Assembly (NCBI RefSeq): GCF_910596095.1
Contig: NC_056553.1
Coordinates: 18,065,725 to 18,129,724, forward strand
Length of the DNA: 64,000 nt
DNA from: Thunnus maccoyii
Lineage: Eukaryota; Chordata; Actinopteri; Scombriformes; Scombridae
Direction of reading: 5' to 3'
Shown: one piece after another, positions 13,401 through 25,000 of the stretch
How the letters are laid out: each line of letters starts with the position of its first letter
Position numbering within the stretch: the first letter of the stretch is position 1
Made by a program: the position numbers and the translations under genes
The notes under the pieces: model-generated
What the model saw: only the letters and a program-made list of their open reading frames with translations
Database searches by the model: none
Told to the model about the DNA's origin: nothing

Positions 13401-14281
13401 ATGGCTTACTCTGTTTCCTGCATGAAAGCCTGCAACACCACTGCCTTCAGGCTGTATGAATAAAAGCAAACAACACCATCACAACTCATTTTCAACTTAT
13501 TTTCAACTATAACAACTGGGTGTAGTCTTATGAAAGAGTGAAATTCTTCAATGAAAAGTAACGAGCAAACCTCTCTCTATCATTAGGACTGATCTTCTTC
13601 CAGTGTTTCTTCACTCTCAGCCTCAGCATCACCGCAGCTGACTGTCGAATCTAAGAGGCAAAATGAGGAAGATGTGATGTGGTTTAGCTACAGAGATGAC
13701 AGGACATTCATTCTGGAAATGATACTGGGATCCCACAGGATGAAACCAGCATTATTCTCTCACTTCCCACTCTCTCTCACACACACAATACCTGGGGGTT
13801 TTGGGAGCCACTCATGACTGCACACAGGGCTGGGATTATGGCTGGGTCTTTGAAAGCCTGTTTCAGCTGGGCTGTGGCCTAAAAGGGGACAAAAGAGATC
13901 ACACTGAGTTAGATTGGCTGCCACAGATACAGGATTTCAGAAATCACAGGTTACCAATACAAACCCAAGTCTTAATTTGGCTTTTTTTAAGATGAATATT
14001 AGAGTTAAGTTACTTCAGCTAACTTATAATGTTAGAATAGGCTGGCCCCTGGTGCTATCTAGAATTGGTGTGGCAGTTAGCAGACGTTTAACTTAGCTGT
14101 GTTGGCGTTAGTTAGCTAACTTAAGATAACCGTTAACCGTTGGTTTTCAATCTTGTCATCTGTACTGTTAATTTAACGCTAACTCTAAATTGAACTAAGT
14201 TATTTATGGCGTTACCTGCTGGATAACTGCATTGTCAGGCTGTGTAAGCTGTGAAAGAATTTGCTCAAGTTCCTCTGTCAT
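4435..14281 (-). CDS. ipo4: Importin-4 (karyopherin beta family nuclear import receptor)
   Basis: Importin-4 carries cargo such as histones H3/H4 (with ASF1) and ribosomal proteins through nuclear pores under RanGTP control. About 30 coding exons run from ATG at 14281 (MTEELEQILSQL) to the stop at 4435-4437. Selected exons: 14216-14281, 13792-13878, 13134-13263, 12776-12955, 11748-11903, 10230-10359, 9208-9331, 8601-8725, 6784-6977, 6372-6497, 5737-5958, 5250-5354, 4706-4775, 4435-4565. The product is about 1,090 residues; human IPO4 has 1,081. Family hallmarks are the N-terminal importin-beta segment (SAAVMLRLRVKKHWKKI), HEAT-like helices throughout, DDPDLRRCTY, a very acidic loop (about 8601-8725, DDDDDDNEEE), AEYDAMLQEFAGEGIP and DKSFAVGT. 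The junction of the 5737-5958 exon with the next exon (about 5475-5633) is uncertain, because no acceptor is both strong and clearly in phase. Introns contain CA repeats and old SINE-like pieces. Confidence 0.95.
7361..7560 (+). repeat. Possible SINE remnant in an ipo4 intron
   Basis: The intron between the 8251-8308 and 7205-7310 ipo4 exons holds a segment with CCTCTGAAGTACTGTTAGGC followed by AAGACACC. This resembles the conserved GTGCCCTTGAGCAAGGCACC-type body of teleost tRNA-derived SINEs. No clean tRNA head or target duplication could be read, so this is only a likeness. Confidence 0.3.
12121..12156. repeat. CG/CA dinucleotide microsatellite in an ipo4 intron
   Basis: An alternating GCGCGC tract passes into a CACACA tract directly beside an ipo4 exon (12024-12107). 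Similar CA/GT tracts lie near 5670-5718, 8563-8586 and 24823-24851. Alternating purine-pyrimidine runs of this kind can adopt Z-DNA. Confidence 0.85.
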
Positions 14282-15589
14282 GTCAGCACTTCAGAGATGT
14301 CACCGTTAGTTGAATCTGTTGCAACCGTTAATACTTCTAATAAACCTAGATAGCTTCAAGTTGTCCTTTCTCGGTGTGGCTACGACCGGTGTCCCAAATC
14401 TCAAGTCAGCTAACTCACACTCATCAAATATGTAAACAAAACCTCTCTACCGAGCTACCGAGTTTACAGTGAAAATACACTTTAAAATAGTCGGAAACGT
14501 ATGAAAGTGTCACGTCGAAAAACGGGTGTGACAGCTTCGAGTTCTGGTCTGGTCCGTTGGTGCCTCAACTGCCAGCACGCGGGGCAGAACCGGCCAGAGT
14601 TCCATGTGAGTTGAGTTAAAGGGACCTGCAGCCTGCAGCAACGGCTTCTGCAGTCTGACGGAAAGATAGAGCGCCAAATACTGGACCGGAGGGCACGCTG
14701 CAACAACTCTAAACCAGCACCTTGCAGTACAGAAGACGACTGCAGCTAACTTTCTTTTTAAATTAACGATTGTTGTTGTTTATACTTTTTTCACTGAATC
14801 GATTAATGCAGTTGACCAGAGTCCAAGGTGAAGTCTTCAAATGTCTTGTTCTGTCTGAACAACAGTCCAAACCCAAAGATATTCATTTCACTACAATATA
14901 AGCAAAACATCACTTTTCATAGGTTGGAACCAGAGAATTTGGGGCATCTTTTCCTATCTTTAAAAAAATAATCAATTATCAAAATTGTTGCCAATTGATT
15001 TTACTGTTGATTGACTAATCAATCAATTGTTTCAGTATTTACACAGAAATACCAAAGATTTGTTTGAGGTCTTTTAGATACAAAGTCTCTATCACATAAT
15101 TTGTCCACCAGTGAGCACAGAAAAGTGATTTTTTTTACTGTAAATTGTCCCACTCACTCTTTTAAAAACACTAACTTGAGAGATCCTGACCAAAACTGTT
15201 TATATCATGTTTAGCCTATACATAAAAAAGAATATCAACTGACATACCGTTATCAGATTTTTTAAACTCTCAAATATGAATATCTGTCTCCGTATACTCC
15301 AAATCCAATATTGGTTGGGTAACAATGATTTAAAAAATATTATATATTATTACATATTACACCACCATTCACCACAGCTTCAGTCAAAAAAAAGTATGTG
15401 AACTAAGTGTGTCCAAACTTTTGAATGGTACTGTAAAGTAGTTAAAATCAGTCTTAATGTGACCAGGTACTGCATTAAAGTGATAGCTTACACAAAACAC
15501 TAATTATAATCCAGTGATATAAAATTAAAACCCTGAAAGGGACACATTTGGCAGATAATACTTGTATACTTTTACTTACAAATCAATTT

Positions 15590-15679
15590 TGAATGCAGGA
15601 CTTTTACTTGTAATCAAATATTTGTCCATTGTGGTAATACTACTTTCACCTAACCTGAATAATACTTCTTCCACCACTG
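15590..15679 (-). mobile_element. Truncated hAT-type MITE end
   Basis: The segment ends in AATACTTCTTCCACCACTG, the exact reverse complement of the left terminus of the MITE at 48755-49608. The preceding bases (GCAGGACTTTTACTTGTAAT) also match that family in reverse orientation. The other end could not be found, so this copy looks truncated. Confidence 0.65.
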
Positions 15680-16612
15680 ATTTAAATCAAAACACTGATT
15701 AAACTACAGAGAAGGAGGGCTAAAAGAATGCCTTATTGTTGGAGACAAGGTGAATTGTATAAAGGTGGGACTCTGTGATCTGTGCACTGGAGAAAGTAGC
15801 CATGAGAGATCATTTGCACACTCTTTAGATAACAATAGAGAGACTGATGGTCTCACACTGCACTACAAAAACACCCATTACTGAAAACACATCTTCAGTG
15901 ACTAATCTGCACTCAGACAGTAGCAGAAACACTGATGGAAGTCACTGTGTAACTTGTCATCTGAAGACAGACAGCAAGAGGTCTAATTCAGCATCAGTTT
16001 TAAGGTATACTAAAGGCGGTGGCGATGGTAAAAATGTCCAAATTTCATATAATGGCAAAACAAAAACAACGTAGACATGCAAATAAACCGTAAACGAATG
16101 ATGAAAAACTATGATGATCAAATGTATGGCTTCTACAGCTATTAGGAGCTATACAGCTAGTTACTATAGCATACTTTAACATGAGTAGTGCCTTTCCAAT
16201 GCCAAATTCCCTAGTACAAAAACTGTAAAATACAGTGCAGTAGCCTTGTCATCAAAGGCCAATCAGTCTTCTCAGCACATACCAATGCTAATGTTCTGCA
16301 TACCTATCCACTCACCCCCTATACACGCCTACACCATCAACCCCCTCCTGTATGTCTTCAAGATCACACAAACACACCCTGTCCAGTCAGAGATCAGTGG
16401 AAATGCTGATGTGCCCATTAGGCTTACTGTTCTCACATCATTTCACCTCTAACTGAATCATTACCATGTCAATACAGCCGAGGAGGGGGAACATAAACAT
16501 CCATTCTGAAGGTAACACACAGCTTAATCTAAATCATCTTTGTGAAAAGGATTGCAAATGGAGGTAAAAGCAGTTTGCCCCAACATTTCCAACCCCGCTG
16601 CACAGAATGGGT

Positions 16613-16642
<30 letters not shown>
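16613..16642 (+). repeat. 30-base poly-G homopolymer
   Basis: An uninterrupted run of 30 G follows GGGT, about 1.5 kb upstream of the nanog start. Such long G tracts are uncommon, can fold into G-quadruplexes and are often mis-sized by sequencing, so the exact length is doubtful. Confidence 0.9.
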
Positions 16643-16643
<1 letters not shown>

Positions 16644-17869
16644 TGATGCTGGGATTTCAAGCTCTATCTTTGCATGTTTGTGCTGTGTGCAGTTAAACAT
16701 ATGTGTGTTTTAAGGATATGTATGTATTACTCTTCTCAGACATTAAACTATCCCACTACCTTAGATTCAAATTTGGATTTCTCAGTCATTAACAATAACA
16801 CCGACTAAGAAGTATCAGTGGTTTATAAACTATTCATGCCTGAGACCCAGATACTATATTTAGTCTATTGATCTGGGACTGAAGCTCCTGAAAACATAAT
16901 TAATCATGCCATTGGGGAAATCAACAGACTCAAGGGTTAAGAGGCACTGAAGCTATGTGCTACCATCAGCATTTTAAGCTTATTTCCAACTTTATTTAAT
17001 AATATCTATATTTTGATTTTTTATTACTTATGTGCTTTTTGTTGGCGTGATGTGAAGGGGAAATAAAACATTTTTGCTGCACAAGTCTTTTTCCTGCATA
17101 AACAGTATGTTTAAGATGAGGTTACAGCTCATCTGAAGACTAAGAGGATTTCATTTTTGTATGAGTAAAATCTCTTTCAGTACAGATCAGCATTTAATTT
17201 AGAAAATAATGAAGTCTCCCATCAAAGTATATATTGATCTCACCCTAAATAAACCCTGTGACAGGCCTGACTCGAAGATGAGATTTCTTACAACCTGAAG
17301 ATTGGTAATGACTACATAAACTTTAATGCAAGGACATAAAACAGGTTCTTGAAAAAGTATCAATGAATGTTGATCAAACATTACAAAAGCCATGGCTGGA
17401 TGTTATCTTGCTTGGGGTCCCTGGGCTGCTTTAAGCCAGTATGATGGAATATTACACTACTCCAAGTGAGCTGTGTGATAATTTTATTAACACAAATTAA
17501 TTCAGGAATATGCACAATGGGTAATAATGCCTCAAGATCAGGTAATAAAGCAGGATCCACCTAAAGGCTCTTATTATGCCAGGGGATTTTGTGCTTTTGT
17601 ATTTATAATTCCAAACCAAACCACATTTAATCAAATTACCACAAAACAATTGTCACACAGTGTATCAGGGATTTTTGTGGCCCCCAGGGTGACTCATGTG
17701 TCACACTGTGTAGCACTGAACTTTTAGTAGCATTTAGTAACTCTTTCCTAACTTTATTTTGTTTTTGTCTCAAAACCTGAAGTATACAATTTCGCGGCCA
17801 CCGTATTCAGCTTGTTGCAATCTGCAACCTCACCGCTAGATGCCACTAAAGCCTTCACACTGGTCCTTA

Positions 17870-18166
17870 GGTGACCAATGAAATGGCGCTACTGCCGCCC
17901 ATGAGTGGTGAATCAAAGAGATTGGCTCAAATCAAAGCACCCACCTAAATCCCTGCCCACACCCACACACGTCTTTAAAAACAGCCTTGAGATGCTGCAG
18001 CAAGTTTTGCGCGTTAATTGGCGCTCCTTGTTTTGACCGGGCAGGTCCTTGTGGTTTAATTTGTCTCCCCAGCTCTTCGGTGTTGTCCTGCTAAATTTTA
18101 AGCAACGTTAGCATCAAAACGTTTTTACATTTTTTTTTTTATCAACGCACGACAACTGCCGGAGAA
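17870..18166 (+). promoter_or_regulatory. Probable nanog promoter and 5' leader
   Basis: Two CCAAT boxes, one forward at 17875-17879 and one reverse (ATTGG) at 17921-17925, lie about 46 bases apart, upstream of a TATA-like TTTAAA at 17974-17979. The distance to the ATG at 18167 fits a start site near 18000 and a leader of about 160 bases. CCAAT pairs are usually bound by NF-Y. I did not find a convincing composite octamer-Sox site in this interval. Confidence 0.5.
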
Positions 18167-20567
18167 ATGACAGACTGGAAGACACAGGTGAGTTACAACT
18201 ACAACCCCGCTTACCATGCCTACGCCTACGGCCTCATGTACCAGCCCGGGCCCGAGCAAAATCACGGGAACCTGGCCGGCTGGGGCGATGCCGGAGTCAC
18301 GGATTTGAGTAACTACAGTCCCGGGGTGACCCAGGCCCACTACGCCGCCACCGCCAGGACCCGGGAAGAGTCTCCGCCTCACAGCCCGGAGCAGCACGCC
18401 GTGAACGGCCACTGTCACTACCAGGGCTCCGGTCTTGTCTACCTCGGTGACACCCAGGCAGGCCGTCTGCTCCTGGCCGGACAGCACCGTGCCGCCTATG
18501 ATACGCGGGCTGATGAGGCCAGGCGGGCCGGGAGCGACTCGACCAGTGACTCGGAGGCGCACACCTCCCCAGGTATGCAAACTTAGCATTTCATTTAGCG
18601 GAGAAAGTCCTCCGCGATTGTTGCAACTTTTGAGTATCAACTTAAAACATTATCACGTTTTTGTGTAAATGCTTACATCTCCCAGTTGGCTGCTAAAAGC
18701 GAACATTTCCTCTTCCAGCACTGGCCATGAAGTCCAATTCGGTTCCATTTTGGTTTTAAAAGGGTTTTCAAATATCCCGCCACTGATTTTTAGAAAGCGC
18801 ATCTGGCAAAGGCTCAGTAGCGACATCTCGCGACAGGATTTGAGAATAGCACAAAAAAATACACTACTGTCTTTCTGCTATGAACTTATGTTAAATGTAC
18901 TTATTTTTTTATAAGTATAAGTACTTATGTAATTACTTATTTTTTACTTATTTTTTTCATTGATTGTATTGTTTGGTATTTATGTTAGATATTTCTTGCA
19001 ATTCACTGCAGTGGTGAAAAGATCCTAATCTCTCTCATGTTAACTCAAATTCATTGACTCAGGCCATGATCACATGGTATGGAGCACAGACAAAATATAA
19101 TATAAAGAAAATAAAACAATGTTACAGGGCATGGCTAATGTACAGTTGGAAAAACAGGAGCTACTTTGTCCACATTAACCATCTAGATTTGTGCTCACTC
19201 TGGTCACTGCTTGTTCCCCCCTTGCTTAGATTCATGGAGTTCTGGCAGCAGCAGAGAAGGAAGTCTCCCTCAGGCAGACCCTGCCACATGGGCGAAGAAA
19301 GATCTTGACGACGAGGCAAACAGCAGGAGTCCAGATGCCGGCGAGGATGTAACCAGCTCTCTCATGGAGGAGTCACGGACCTTTGCTGTCACAGGGAACG
19401 AGAGCACCAACAACACCACCTCTCTACATGTACCCTACCTTGCCCCAAAGAAGCCAAGCACTACTACTACTGTAAATAACGCTAAAGGGAAGGTCCGGAC
19501 TGCCTTCTCAGAGAGTCAGATGAATGCTCTTGTTCAGCGCTTCAGTGTGCAGAGGTACCTCACCCCAGCTGAAATGAAGAACCTGGCAGACCTCACAGGG
19601 CTGACCTACAAACAGGTGAGGCGTTAAAGAGGGTTGTGTGGGACAGTAATTGAGTTTCATGCACAGTTGCATACATATCCTCCCCTTTTTAGCACCTCAA
19701 ATTACAAGCTCAAAAAATGGAATTCATGGACAGTTTCTAATCAGTCGGGATCTGCTTCGACCTGTGTTTAGGTGAAGACTTGGTTTCAGAATCGAAGGAT
19801 GAAGCTAAGAAGGCACCAGAAAGACACCAGCTGGGTGTCTGAGCGCTACACGGCCAACAAAGGCAGCCCAATTCATGGAACCATCTTCACCAACATCCCC
19901 ACACATATTCCACCTGTAAGTATCTCCCATTATTTGAATTATTATTACACAATTTATTGTGCAGTTGCATGCATACATATGCAACTCATATTTGTTCTTA
20001 ATTGCACCATATTCTGTTTGGACTTTCAATTTGGAATCAGATAGTTGTCCTGCCCAGATGTCCTGTTTATTAATAACAGAGAAGCAGCGGCTTGGACATA
20101 GAGCAATGCGTCCATAATGGAGGCCTAACCATAGTCTGATTAAGGCCTTAAAGGCGAGACGAAACACTGTCACAAACGATGATATGCTGTGATACAGGAG
20201 ATCATGTAATTTTGATATTAACTACCACCTGTTTGTATTTCAGGGTGAGGCCAGGCCCCAGCTCAGGGAGCATTACAACCAGCACGTGATGGAGGCAGCC
20301 TTTAAGAAGACTGCTCCTCAGAATCTGGCCTTCTATCTGGCTGCTATGGGCAGCACTCCAGGATCTGCTGGCTATCCCTCCTGGTCCTCCAGCACATCCC
20401 AGAATGCAGTGCCCCCCAGGCCCCAGGCAGCTGGCTGGTCCATGCCCCCAGGCGTCAGCCATTATGAATTCAATCCAACTAGCAACGCTGAACATGACAC
20501 AAGCTTTGATGGAAAAGATGGGAAGCCTGTCAACAGCCGGGGTTCCCTAAATACAGCCATTGTATAA
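18167..20567 (+). CDS. nanog: Nanog homeodomain transcription factor
   Basis: Nanog is a nuclear DNA-binding factor; in fish it is maternally supplied and acts in early embryo patterning and zygotic genome activation. Four exons (18167-18572, 19230-19615, 19772-19915, 20244-20567) join to 419 residues. The fish-type N terminus is MTDWKTQVSYNYNPAYHAYA, rich in Y and N. Residues 136-215 are rich in Ser, Thr and acidic residues. The homeodomain spans about 221-280, starting RTAFSESQMNAL, with recognition helix VKTWFQNRRMKLRR (265-278) split by an intron just before it. The C terminus is Pro/Ser/Trp-containing (YPSWSSS, AAGWSMP) but lacks the regular tryptophan repeat of mammalian NANOG. Exon 1 is GC-rich against an AT-rich background. 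The start is chosen because it matches the conserved fish N terminus. Confidence 0.95.
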
Positions 20568-22052
20568 AATGCCAGCCAGTAGTACCTGTTGGAGCTATGG
20601 GCATATAAGCTTTTCTGTAAATGTTACCCAACAGCCATGTTTATATTCTTCTTTTTCAAGTTTCCTGACTGTAACTGGGGGCTTTTTTGTCAGGCTGGGT
20701 GTACATATGCCTTGTTCATACTCCTGTTCAAAAGTTTTACTTTTTTATCTTGAAGTTTTATTTTTATATGCAACTATTTAATGTATGTTGGTGTGTTCTT
20801 TGTGCTTGGTGATACTAGATGGGTCCAAGTTGGATGAATTCTTTGTATTACATTGTTTTTTGGAACCATTTGAAGTACTGATATAGATCTTGCACACATT
20901 TCAATGCATTTTTTTTCTACAAATACAGCTTCACTTAGTAACTTCGGCAAAATTGTCCTTGTTTTACTTTGAGTGTTTCACTGAGGGCATGGTAATATCC
21001 TGATATACGTTCACTGAGTTCTCTGTGACTGACTGCACAATTGGGGTTAATGTGATGATTGTGTTGCGATTGACAGCTGATTGGAAACACCTGCTGCGAC
21101 ACTGATAAGGCTGTGGCCTGAAGTTCAACTGCATTATTTTCAAGCCGTAAATGTCAATTGGCTATAAAGAAGTTGAACAGTATATAGACCGATATGAAGA
21201 ACTTAAAAAAAGTCATGTGCTGGCAATATTGTATTAAAAAGCATTTATTGAAAAGACTATATTTACATCAGAACCAAAATCACAGTCAATGGTGACCATA
21301 GAATACAATTACAATATTGCTCCCATCACCGACATTATTCAACATCTCTTCAATCTACAAGGCATCATTCCTCTTATTCACTGCAGGGCTATGTGGAGCT
21401 TGACAGGGCCAGTGCAAAACATTACTTTCTCTATTACATTTGAATAGGCTGCCACAGTTTTATATATGTGGGGGAGTATAATTGCAAGTAATAACACTTG
21501 CACTGCTGCATAATCAATCAAAAGTGGAGTATGAGTCAGCTGTCTGCGTGGGTAACCAGTGTAATGCAGGAAATAAGGACTGTGTAGATCCTACCAAGCC
21601 TTGATAGACAATGAAGTAAGAACCAGAGCACATGATGCCGCACATTGCAAGTCTGCATCATACAATGAGTAGACCCATTCACTCACACTGTTATCTCATC
21701 ATACATTTTACCCATTCACTCCTGATGGGACACAATCATCCCTTTGTACTGTAATATTCCATTTTATCCTTAAAGATACCACCCCCCTCCACAATGTAAC
21801 CTTCATCTGCCCATCCATTCAACCAATGATCCCTTATTCCAGCAATGACAGCTCTTCAAGTTCGATCGTTAGCTCCTGTCAACCCAAGGTAAAGGCCCCT
21901 GTTTCTCCTCCCATTAATCCCATAGGAGGTGTGTGTGTTTGTGTGTGTATGACTGAAAGAGCAAGGAGGAGAATGAAGATTGTCCGTGTGTGCTATGAGG
22001 AAATGTGTAGTCAGAGCTGTGTGTGTGAGATGTATGTGTGCACATTTCATGC
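20568..22052. other. Convergent 3' region between nanog and tm9sf1
   Basis: Both genes end towards this interval, so it should hold their 3' UTRs. The sequence is AT-rich and shows no further exon. A short GT run lies at about 21929-21947. TTTATT at about 21243-21248 could serve as a distal minus-strand poly(A) signal for tm9sf1. Confidence 0.45.
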
Positions 22053-25000
22053 CTAGTCCATCTTGAGGCTACGGTAGATGTAGCGAATAAATGCCAGTGA
22101 GGCCCAGAATGACACACTGCCCAGCATCAGCGAGAAGACCATCGCTGTGAGCAGAGAGTAGCCGAAGAACTCAGTGCTCTGCACCAGGCCGCTCATAGAG
22201 GATCGGTTCCGGTAGTAGAAAACAGAGTATACGAAGATGAAGAGGCCAGTGGAACCGGTGCTCAGCACGCTCCGCCACCACCACCGGTAATCCTCACCGG
22301 ACAGCAGGAAGTAGGTGAGCGCCACAGAGATGCAGGCGCCCACTGAGAGAAGGATGGCGAAGACGCACAGCAGGATGCCATACAGGGTGTAATGCTCTCT
22401 GCCCCAAACTGTGGCAAAGATGTAGTACAGCTCCACTGAGATGGCACTGAGGGAGAGAAGTGATGGAAAGCATGAATTAGTGTGGAGAAAATGACTTAAA
22501 GAGACCGCACTTTCAATCTTTTTTTTACCACTGGGGTAGATAAATCTGTGCAGATGAAATAAAGATTAACCACATCTCACCGGGAAAATGTAGTTCTCAT
22601 TTCAGACACCGCTTATAACTGTAATAATAGTGCTGACTTATAATTCAAGATGACTCAAAAGTATCACTTTAAGTGCAAATATTTGAAGATAGTACATTTC
22701 ATGCATTATCCAAACCACTCTAGGGCTGAATAATAGATGGTAATGCAATAGTTGAATAGCAGAACCCCAAAAAGTGTAGGAATATATTCAAATTTTGGTC
22801 CATAAATGATATTTACATTTTTACAATAAACTTTTCTACATTACAATTGTTGAGATAGGAATAAATCCTCATTGCAAGCCCTAAAAATGAAGTCTTTTCA
22901 CCACCTGTATTAACTTTATCCTCTGCCGTTACTCCTCTGTGTCTTATTATATTTCCCCGTGATTAAAGCACCTCTTTTCCAGACCTGAAGACAGCTCACC
23001 TGAATGGCAGGAAGCCGCCGATGGCCATGTGTACTGCTGCATGTTTGTACCAGGGCTGTGTAGGGATCTGCCGGGGGATGTTGCGGGTGCGGCAGGGAGC
23101 CTGGAAGCTGCCAGCTCGGTTCTTTCCCACGATCCCGCCGATGACAGTGAGGGGGAAGCCAACCAGTACCCAGGCACCCAGCAGGAGGAGTACGGTGGTG
23201 GCCGGCAAGGCCTGGGTGGAGCCACTCCACCAGTGGATTGAGTTAACTACACTCCACGTCAGGAACAGAGGAGCTGTGGCAATGAAGGACAAAGTGACCA
23301 AAGAGTGGGACAAGCATTGTTTTAATTATTCCAGGTATGAGTGTTGCTAAAAATTACTTGAAATGACTTGACATTTATAACACCTGAAAGTTTCAAAATG
23401 CCAGAAGGTTCAATGGGCCTCATGCAAGAAGCACTTGTATGAACAAATGGTGGTGGTCCAGAGCTGATGAATAGATCATCTCTGCTTTTCTTCACTGGGG
23501 AGAAACACTTGTTTGACTTACAATTATACTATACTACTGTCACTCCTAAATGTGTTCTGATGTCTTCTGATTTCTAAAAGCAGGACTTGAACCTATGTGG
23601 TGTTTTTACTCTTTGGGAACTTTTTGTGAATGAAATTCACCCACAAATGGAACACAATGTGGAGCCTTAAATGGCGATTTTGGGGACGTGGATTATGCTA
23701 ATGATCACATCTCACAAAGGTGCGCCTCCTCATGAACAGGTGGCAATCATCAGGCTGAAATGAGCGATTTACAACAAGTTCAGGCAGTTAAGAGTTTGTT
23801 GAATGCCATGTAGGATTTCCTTTTTTTCCTCTCATTGCTTTGTACAAGAACAAATATATGAGAAAAATAATAAAAACATTCATGCATGAGGCCCAATGTT
23901 TTTCAAGCAACTTCCTGAACCTGAATAAAGCACTCCTGCAAAGTGTGAATACAGTGAATATATTATAGATAAATAAATAAATCATGAACTGAGTTGACTT
24001 GTAGTGTTACATTGTCACTTGAGAAAAAGCCTAATTAATTTACATATTGACATGTAATTGCAATCAGTTTAACTACAGCTTTAAACATGTTTTCATTTGA
24101 AAGTTGAATCTCGGTTACATTTTAGCAATACCGATCTTTGCCTCCTTAAAGACCCTAACCTAGATATTTATACACATTTTGTAAAGCAAAACTGTCATTC
24201 AAATTTATTAGTAATTTGTCACCAGTTTGTGCCAAAATCCGTCTTTACATTTATTATCTAAATTTGCAATGACAGTTTTAATGCATGGATGGAAAGTCTA
24301 ATGATAAGAGGAAAAATGTGAGTTGTGATGAGGAAGAAAAAGATGTAGGATAGATGGAAATAAATGGGTATAAAAATTCAACATGGTTTTTCAAGGATGC
24401 TGAGGTCCTATTGGGAACAAGTCTCTTCATGAAGCTTTCTGATCAGACTCACCAGAAAAGAGAGAGGAGGTGAGGATGATGTTCCACACCCAGCGCTGGC
24501 CATTGATTTGTGTGTAGAAGCTGCATGACACGTAGCCTGACACGCAGCTGGTCAGAGCGTATAGGACAATGGCTGCAGAGTTGATGGCGCCGTGGCGGTG
24601 CACATTGAACATTCCCAGTAAAGCCATGACAATGATCCCTATAGCAATGAGGAGACATTAGGGTGATCAGACTCCTGCATCTGAGCTCTGTACATATAAT
24701 CTGCATGTCTATGCTGTTATAAGGCTTCTAGCTATTATGTATCTATGCTCTACAAAGAGTGTTGCTGCTCAGAAAACAGAACAATGGTTGTCCCTAAAAC
24801 TGTTTTGGAATTTAACAGACCTTTGTGTGTGTGTGTGTGTGTGTGTGTGTCTCCACCTTCAGCCATGTGTGTTGCTGTTTTTGTGTGTATTTGAGAATGA
24901 GTAATCACCTGTGGCAAGAGTAAGGAACTGAGCCCCCACTCCCAGCACGGCACACAGCAGGCTTTTGTAAGGGGGAAACCTGAAGACGTCGGTGTGTATG

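Larger units (their letters stand above)
14282..17860. other. Intergenic region, ipo4 promoter side to nanog upstream
   Basis: The ipo4 5' UTR and promoter should lie at about 14282-14750 (minus strand), but no clear TATA box was seen. Further on there is a Tc1-like fragment around 15390-15435 (TGTCCAAACTTTTGAATGG), a hAT-type MITE end (15590-15679) and a 30-base G run (16613-16642). I see no convincing exon in the remainder; open frames there are short and unconserved in appearance. Confidence 0.5.

Noticed and set aside
18125..18640. 171-codon open frame antisense to nanog exon 1
   Set aside because: It is a shadow of the GC-rich coding exon, with proline/glycine/valine-biased composition and no domain.
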